NCBI GenBank assembly: GCA_004557545.1
Contig: SFGV01000061.1
Coordinates: 1-19,034, forward strand
Length of the DNA stretch: 19,034 nt
Direction of reading: 5' to 3'
Source: Succinatimonas hippei
Lineage (GTDB): Bacteria > Pseudomonadota > Gammaproteobacteria > Enterobacterales > Succinivibrionaceae
This document shows, one piece after another, positions 14,947 to 19,034 of the stretch. Each line of letters begins with the position of its first letter. Within the stretch, counting starts at the first letter, position 1. Below the pieces are notes generated by a model, which was given only the letters and a program-made list of their open reading frames with translations, was not told where the DNA came from and searched no databases. Both the position numbers and the translations under genes were made by a program.

Positions 14947-15930
14947 TTATTTGTCACGCTCGGCGTCGATGAGCTTTACGAACTCATCCCCGTTCTTTTC
15001 CGTGAAGATCTTTCTTACATCCTTAGTCTTCTCGACAAATGCTTTGGTGTCGACATTGTCGTTTACCTGAATGCCGGATTTCTGCATGTCAGCTACCATC
15101 TGATCCTCCTGCTTTGAGTTGAGATCACGCTGGTATTTGGCGGCGTCGGCGGCGCACTCAAGTAAGACCTTCTGGTAGTTTTCAGGAAGCCTGTCAAAGC
15201 GCTTCTTGTTCATGATCACGGTAACCGCGGTGTAGGCGTGACGGGTCATCGAGAGGTATTTCTGGATCTCATAGAACTTGCCCGCGTACAGGGTTGAGAT
15301 AGGGTGATCCTGCGCGTCGATGGCGCCGGTCTCCATCGCGGTGTAAAGTTCGCCAAAGGCCATCGGAACTGGGTTGGCGCCCAGGGCCTTGAAGGTTTCA
15401 ACCAGCATGCTGCTCTGGGGCACGCGGATCTTCAAGCCCTTGACATCATCAGGCTCAACTATGGGTTTCTTGCTGTTGGTGATATTGCGAAAGCCGTTTT
15501 CAAAGAAGGCAAGGCCCTTCAAACCCTTGTCCTCAAGAGTTCCCATGAGCTTTTTGCCGGTGTCCCCGTCAAGCACTCTGTAGGCGTGATCCTTGTCCTT
15601 GAAGATAAACGGTATGTCGAGCACGGCAAGTTGCGGGGCAAGTCCGCTTACATTGGAGCTTCCGACCATGCTGATATCAAGGGTGCCGCCGCGGGTGCCT
15701 GAGATGAGTGACATGGTGTTGCCAAGAGTGCTGTCAAAGTACACCTTGACCTCAAGTTCGCCATTTGAGCGTTTTTTAACCTCGTCTGCAAAATACGTGG
15801 CGCCCTGCCCCTGGGTATTCTGGGCTGAGACGTCAGTGCCAAAGCGCAGCACGGTCTTGGCCTGAGCGGTGGTAGCCGCGGCGGCGGTAACGACGATGGC
15901 GGCTGCTATGAGTTTAAAAGTCCTGTTCAT
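14947..15930 (-). CDS. dctP: TRAP periplasmic substrate-binding protein, DctP family (block 3)
   Basis: A 327-aa secreted receptor. A Sec signal peptide ends TAQA, probable cleavage after residue 24. ENGFRNITNSKKP includes Arg148, and KGLKIRV carries the conserved ligand-carboxylate Arg169. PMAFGELYTAMETGAIDAQD continues to HP, giving QDHP at 207-210 where the block 1 and 2 receptors have QENP, then EIQKYLSMTRHAYTA. That difference near the binding site suggests another ligand. GGAG 8 nt upstream supports the start. It is third in the dctQ-dctM-dctP order, 28 nt after dctM, and is followed by the hairpin and the dehydrogenase. Confidence 0.95.
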   Translation of the reverse strand: MNRTFKLIAAAIVVTAAAATTAQAKTVLRFGTDVSAQNTQGQGATYFADEVKKRSNGELEVKVYFDSTLGNTMSLISGTRGGTLDISMVGSSNVSGLAPQLAVLDIPFIFKDKDHAYRVLDGDTGKKLMGTLEDKGLKGLAFFENGFRNITNSKKPIVEPDDVKGLKIRVPQSSMLVETFKALGANPVPMAFGELYTAMETGAIDAQDHPISTLYAGKFYEIQKYLSMTRHAYTAVTVIMNKKRFDRLPENYQKVLLECAADAAKYQRDLNSKQEDQMVADMQKSGIQVNDNVDTKAFVEKTKDVRKIFTEKNGDEFVKLIDAERDK

Positions 15931-15958
15931 GTTTTATCTCCGTTATGTTGTTGAGAAT

Positions 15959-17236
15959 TTATTTGCCGGTCATGAAATGAAGCGGCGCGGTAATGATTTG
16001 CGGGAAGATCAGCATCAGTACCATGAGAACTATGAGAGCTCCGGCGTACGGCAGGATGCCCATCGCGGATCTTTCAAAGGGAACCTTAGTGACGCTTGAG
16101 ACCACGTTTAAGACATTGCCAACAGGCGGGGTGATAAGCCCGATGGCGCAGCAGATTATGAACATCACGCAGAAATAGATCTCGTTGATCCCGGCTGCCT
16201 GAATTAAAGGCATCAGCACCGGCACCAGGATGAGCACAATCGGGATTAGATCCAGCACCATGCCCATCACGAGCAGGATCACCAGGATAAGTCCCATGAG
16301 TAACGTCGGGTGGCCTATCATGGGCTTTAGCATTTCAGTTACCATCAAAGGCAGATCCGCTACCGTCATAAGCCAGGCCGAGACCTGGGCGGCCGCTACC
16401 ATCAGCATGATCACCGCGGTGGTCTTGACCGTGTTTAAAAGGCATCTGTATACGGTCTTGAGGCTTAACTCACGGTATACAAAGATTGAGACCAGGAGAG
16501 CGTAGACCGAGGCGATGGCGCCTGCCTCAGTTGGCGTGAACACGCCGGTCTTGAAGCCTCCTATGATGATCACGGGGAGCATCAGCGCCCAGACGCTGCT
16601 CTTAAATGACTGCCAGATCTCCCTGCCGGTAGCCTTTTTGGCAGCGGCGAATTTTCTTGCCCTAAAGCTCCAGACCACGCAGAGCGTCACGCCCATGAGT
16701 ATGCCCGGAACGATACCGGCCAGAAACAGCTGGGAAATGGATACCGAGGCGGTAACGCCTATGACGATGAAAGGAATTGAGGGAGGGATTATAGGGGCGA
16801 TGATGCCGCCTGAGGCGATAAGACCTACCGAGCCTTCCTTTGAGTAGCCGGAGTTTGCCATCATCGGGAACATGATGGCGGCAATCGCCGCGGTGTCGGC
16901 CGCGGGAGAGCCTGAGAGCGAGGCCATGATCACCGCGGCGATGATCACCACATAGCCCAGGCCGCCTGCCTTGTGACCCACGAGTTTCATCGGGAGATCG
17001 ACAAGCCTCCTGGCCATGCCGCCTACGTTCATCACGTCGCCTGCGAACACGAAGAACGGGATCGCGAGCAGCGTGAAGTTGTCAGCGCCGTTTATGAGCG
17101 ACTGCGCGACAATCTGCGGGTCGAACATGTCAAGAAACCACATAAGTCCAAGACCGCACATCAAAAGCGAGAAGGCGATGGGGATGCCTATGACAACCGA
17201 GGTCAGCAGAATCACCAGAAAAATCGCGACTGTCAT
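15959..17236 (-). CDS. dctM: TRAP transporter large permease, DctM (block 3)
   Basis: A 425-aa multi-helix translocation subunit. Family segments seen are LLAIPFFVFAGDVMNVGGMA, the SGSPAADTAAIAAIMFPMMA region, GIIAPIIPPSIPFIVIGVTA, FTPTEAGAIASVYALL and IGLITPPVGNVLNVV. The Ser-Gly-Ser-Pro form replaces the Ser-Gly-Ser-Gly of the other two paralogues here. AGGAG 9 nt before the ATG, and a 3-nt gap to dctQ, support the start and coupling. Length is normal. Confidence 0.95.
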   Translation of the reverse strand: MTVAIFLVILLTSVVIGIPIAFSLLMCGLGLMWFLDMFDPQIVAQSLINGADNFTLLAIPFFVFAGDVMNVGGMARRLVDLPMKLVGHKAGGLGYVVIIAAVIMASLSGSPAADTAAIAAIMFPMMANSGYSKEGSVGLIASGGIIAPIIPPSIPFIVIGVTASVSISQLFLAGIVPGILMGVTLCVVWSFRARKFAAAKKATGREIWQSFKSSVWALMLPVIIIGGFKTGVFTPTEAGAIASVYALLVSIFVYRELSLKTVYRCLLNTVKTTAVIMLMVAAAQVSAWLMTVADLPLMVTEMLKPMIGHPTLLMGLILVILLVMGMVLDLIPIVLILVPVLMPLIQAAGINEIYFCVMFIICCAIGLITPPVGNVLNVVSSVTKVPFERSAMGILPYAGALIVLMVLMLIFPQIITAPLHFMTGK

Positions 17237-17239
17237 TGC

Positions 17240-17737
17240 TTATCTCTCCTCTTTGCCACAAAGCGCGGTATCCATACCGCGGGTTAAATACTTAATGATC
17301 CTGATGACGATGACCAGAGCCATCCCGGCGCTACCAACTATGCCTGAGGCGTAGACATAGCCCATGGGCACCGCGGCTACCGGTGAGCGGTCACTCATAT
17401 TGATCTGTGTAAGCTCGATACTTCCCTTTAAAAAGATCAGGCAGCAGACGAGCATGGAGAGGTTGCATACGATGATGAGAAATTTCTGAAACGCCTTTGG
17501 CGTCTTCTTTCTTATGAAGTCCACATAGATGTGGTCATCATCGCGCATGGCGATGCTCGATCCTGTGTACACCACCCACACAAAAATGAAGCGTGAGATC
17601 TCCTCTGAGACCACAATGCTTGAGTTGAAGAGAAAACGCAGAGCCACGTTGGCGATCACCAGTACCGACATCGCCGTGAGCATCGCGACTACCAGAGCGT
17701 CAAGCCCCTTTGAAATGACAGACATCGTATTTCGCAT
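17240..17737 (-). CDS. dctQ: TRAP transporter small permease, DctQ (block 3)
   Basis: A 165-aa four-helix membrane subunit. NVALRFLFNSSIVVSEEISR and FIFVWVVYTGSSIAMRDDDH followed by IYVDF are the standard DctQ core. It is first in the block 3 operon. ATG 17737 has AGAGG 4-5 nt upstream; the next in-frame ATG would be too far. The region upstream (17756-17871) holds three palindromes, so this is the regulated head of the operon. Confidence 0.93.
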   Translation of the reverse strand: MRNTMSVISKGLDALVVAMLTAMSVLVIANVALRFLFNSSIVVSEEISRFIFVWVVYTGSSIAMRDDDHIYVDFIRKKTPKAFQKFLIIVCNLSMLVCCLIFLKGSIELTQINMSDRSPVAAVPMGYVYASGIVGSAGMALVIVIRIIKYLTRGMDTALCGKEER

Positions 17738-17755
17738 ATAACCTCTGAAAGCGGA

Positions 17756-17775
17756 TATGACAGATGTTTGTCATA
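17756..17775. promoter_or_regulatory. Operator-like inverted repeat nearest block 3
   Basis: TATGACA and TGTCATA flank a 6-nt centre, a perfect 7-6-7 inverted repeat ending ~19 nt upstream of the dctQ start. TTGTCAT-type half-sites recur as ATGACAA at 17789-17795 and TTGTCAT at 17865-17871. A binding site for the RpiR- or another local regulator is likely. Confidence 0.5.
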
Positions 17776-17822
17776 AGAATAGAAATAGATGACAAATAAA
17801 TATCAGATTGCGATCACATTAT

Positions 17823-17838
17823 TGATAAAGATTTATCA
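17823..17838. promoter_or_regulatory. Second palindrome upstream of block 3
   Basis: TGATAAA, GA, TTTATCA: perfect 7-2-7 inverted repeat ~85 nt upstream of dctQ. It is AT-rich and not accompanied by a T run, so it fits an operator better than a terminator. Confidence 0.45.
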
Positions 17839-17855
17839 TCCTCAAAAGATAAAAA

Positions 17856-17869
17856 GACAAGAGCTTGTC
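17856..17869. promoter_or_regulatory. Third palindrome upstream of block 3
   Basis: GACAAG, AG, CTTGTC: perfect 6-2-6 inverted repeat. Its right arm overlaps a TTGTCAT half-site like those near 17769 and 17789, suggesting that the same protein may bind both. Confidence 0.4.
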
Positions 17870-17875
17870 ATATCA

Positions 17876-18052
17876 GCGTAACAGGCCAATTTTGTTAAAA
17901 CGTACGCCGGATGTAACGGCTTGGCTGTAAAAAACCGTACCTGCCACGAAACTTATGGCACTGGCACATAACTCAAAGCGCGCCATACACTGCGTGACAG
18001 GCGCCGGAGCTGGAGGTTCGCGTAAGGCGGAGATTAAAGAGTAAGCCATTTT
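17876..18052. other. Intergenic region between ureohydrolase fragment and block 3 operators
   Basis: I see no coding frame, RNA gene or clear promoter that I can support. There is a loose repetition, GGCACTGGCAC, near 17958-17968. A transcript from the ureohydrolase remnant would enter here after the hairpin at 18053-18076. Confidence 0.4.
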
Positions 18053-18076
18053 GCTCTGACACTCTTTTGTCAGAGC
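18053..18076 (-). terminator. Hairpin behind the ureohydrolase fragment
   Basis: GCTCTGACA, loop CTCTTT, TGTCAGAGC: perfect 9-bp stem, ~44 nt past the ureohydrolase stop on the minus strand. On that strand it is followed by AAAATGG, not a U run, so it may be a 3'-end stabiliser. The old gene end seems to be preserved although its 5' end is lost. Confidence 0.5.
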
Positions 18077-18119
18077 TGTTAATGCGCACGCCTGAGCGTA
18101 TTTTGAAGATCCTTTTCTA

Positions 18120-18593
18120 TCAGTCTGTAAAAAGCCTGATCCCGCTTAGCATTCTGCTGAACCTCTGCTCGTCAGATGGCAGGTACTCTGCGATGGTAAA
18201 GCCGGCGACATCAGACTGCTCTGTTACAAGCTTCAGGATCTCAGTGAGCTTTTCAATTGTCATTTTTCCACCACCTGCTCCATCACCCTTAAGCTCAGGG
18301 TTGGCGAAATACGTTGAGTGGAAAAGCTTTGGATCCAGCACATCGATATCAAGATGCACCAGAATATGGTCAAAGCGTTTAATGAACGCCCTGATCTCAT
18401 CATCGCTTAAGAAATCATGATCCTGGATCTTATGCTCAACCCCAAGCCGGCTTAGGAAATTCTCCTGATAGTCATGCAGAGGCTGCAACCATACATAAAG
18501 CAGATCATCACCATGTTCAGGATCAGCCGATCCGCTTCTCGTCATCCCCGCCGGTATATTGGTCAGAGTTCGAGGCGTTATGCTTTGCACCAT
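18120..18593 (-). pseudogene. Arginase/agmatinase-family ureohydrolase, C-terminal part only
   Basis: The frame encodes LLYVWLQPLHDYQENFLSRL, then HILVHLDIDVLDP with the family's paired metal-binding aspartates, FHSTYFANPELKGDGAGGGK and GFTIAEYLPSDEQRFSRML. These are the C-terminal half of a Mn-dependent ureohydrolase. The N-terminal half, with the Gly-Gly-Asp-His and Asp-Ala-His-x-Asp metal motifs, is missing; full-length relatives are about 270-320 aa. An ATG at 18593 follows a TGA in the same frame, and the first ~28 codons (MVQSITPRTLTNIPAG...) do not look like the family. Homology therefore begins near 18510, and the join to foreign sequence lies between there and ~18600. Without half the dinuclear centre it should be inactive. 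Confidence 0.75.
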
Positions 18594-18609
18594 TCCTCAC
18601 CGGTGATGA

Positions 18610-19034
18610 CGCGGCTACGCTCTTTATGCCATCGCTGTTCGCAGGACACAGTCTGGCGCGGGTGTCGGCAAGCGCGGCGTCAAAGCGGCTTATCACATCA
18701 CGCAGCTGCCAAACCGCATCTGCGCCCTGATGTGGTTTATGTCCATGGCCCTGCTCGTCTACGCGGCGACGGAGTATCTGATGAGGCGGGCGATGGACGG
18801 CAGCCACCTGTCAATTCCCTGGACCGACCGCAGAGTCAGGCTCCAGAGGCCGACTCTCATGCGAGTCTACGACTTCATCAACAACAGCGGGGCGGACGTG
18901 ACGGTTGACCTGGCTCCAGGCACGGCCGAGGTGGGGCGATTGCCCGACGAGGCGATAGACATGCTCGAGGCCATGGGTCCCAAAAGGACCACGTACTATC
19001 AGGACAAGACCTATGAGGTGACTGCCATGATGCT
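18610..19034 (+). mobile_element. IS1634-like transposase, C-terminal fragment, running off the window
   Basis: The frame after TGA 18607-18609 is open to the window end. From about 18698 it reads YHITQLPNRICALMWFMSMA, then LLVYAATEYLMRRAM, RLQRPTLMRVYDFINNSG and LPDEAIDMLEAMGPKRTTYY. From memory this is the C-terminal pattern of IS1634/IS1549-type DDE transposases (…PERI.ALLMVM.L.LLVYA…; …RPT.RWVFQ…; …L.LLG…Y). The preceding family segment (…RFLKDP…) is not found in any frame, so the element is 5'-truncated near 18690. The stretch 18600-18690 is unassigned. Base composition is clearly GC-richer than the neighbours. Confidence 0.65.

Noticed and set aside
17876..18052. Possible tRNA or small RNA gene (GGTTCG-containing stretch near 18016)
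   Set aside because: No cloverleaf can be drawn, no CCA end or anticodon arm fits, and no promoter is evident.
1..19034. CRISPR array or phage module
   Set aside because: No regularly spaced repeats of CRISPR length and no phage structural or integrase genes are seen.

Overview
The window looks like an accessory carbohydrate-uptake region from a Gram-negative gammaproteobacterium. A gut anaerobe of the Succinivibrionaceae type would fit, but that placement is inference from style only: Sec-type signal peptides, IclR/RpiR/FadR regulators, several TRAP transporters, moderate G+C. It holds three complete tripartite TRAP systems (periplasmic binding protein, DctQ, DctM). Each sits with its own enzymes and its own type of regulator. 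Both edges are broken genes.

Layout. 1-785: a CstA-family gene runs in from the left and is cut at about 284. There it is fused, in opposite orientation, to the first ~50 codons of a DNA methyltransferase-like gene, followed by AT-rich sequence with no recognisable gene. Block 1 (minus strand, 5763 down to 786) is dctP-dctQ-dctM-class II aldolase-FGGY kinase. A divergent IclR regulator (5976-6737) and a perfect 25-bp palindrome lie at its head. The architecture recalls the E. coli yiaJ/yiaMNO/lyxK/sgbE region, so uptake, phosphorylation and aldol cleavage (or epimerisation) of a sugar or sugar acid is the likely role.

Block 2 (plus strand, 7073-12669) is dctQ-dctM-dctP-hairpin-Gfo/Idh/MocA oxidoreductase-TIM-barrel sugar isomerase-FadR-type regulator. 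The isomerase gene is frameshifted 31 codons in, at TTC-TGA-C. Block 3 (minus strand, 17737 down to 13857) is dctQ-dctM-dctP-hairpin-D-2-hydroxyacid dehydrogenase, with an RpiR-type regulator gene (12757-13638) just beyond it. Its upstream region carries three separate palindromes.

The right end (18120-19034) is the C-terminal part of an arginase-family ureohydrolase, truncated at its 5' side, then the C-terminal part of an IS1634-like transposase that runs off the window. I see no tRNA, rRNA or CRISPR array. The most notable points are the chimeric scars at both ends, the frameshifted isomerase, the recurring hairpin just after each terminal binding-protein gene (one abutting the next ribosome-binding site), and the operator-like palindromes. 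I did not find a clearly new multi-gene system. The substrates of the three transporters are the main open question.
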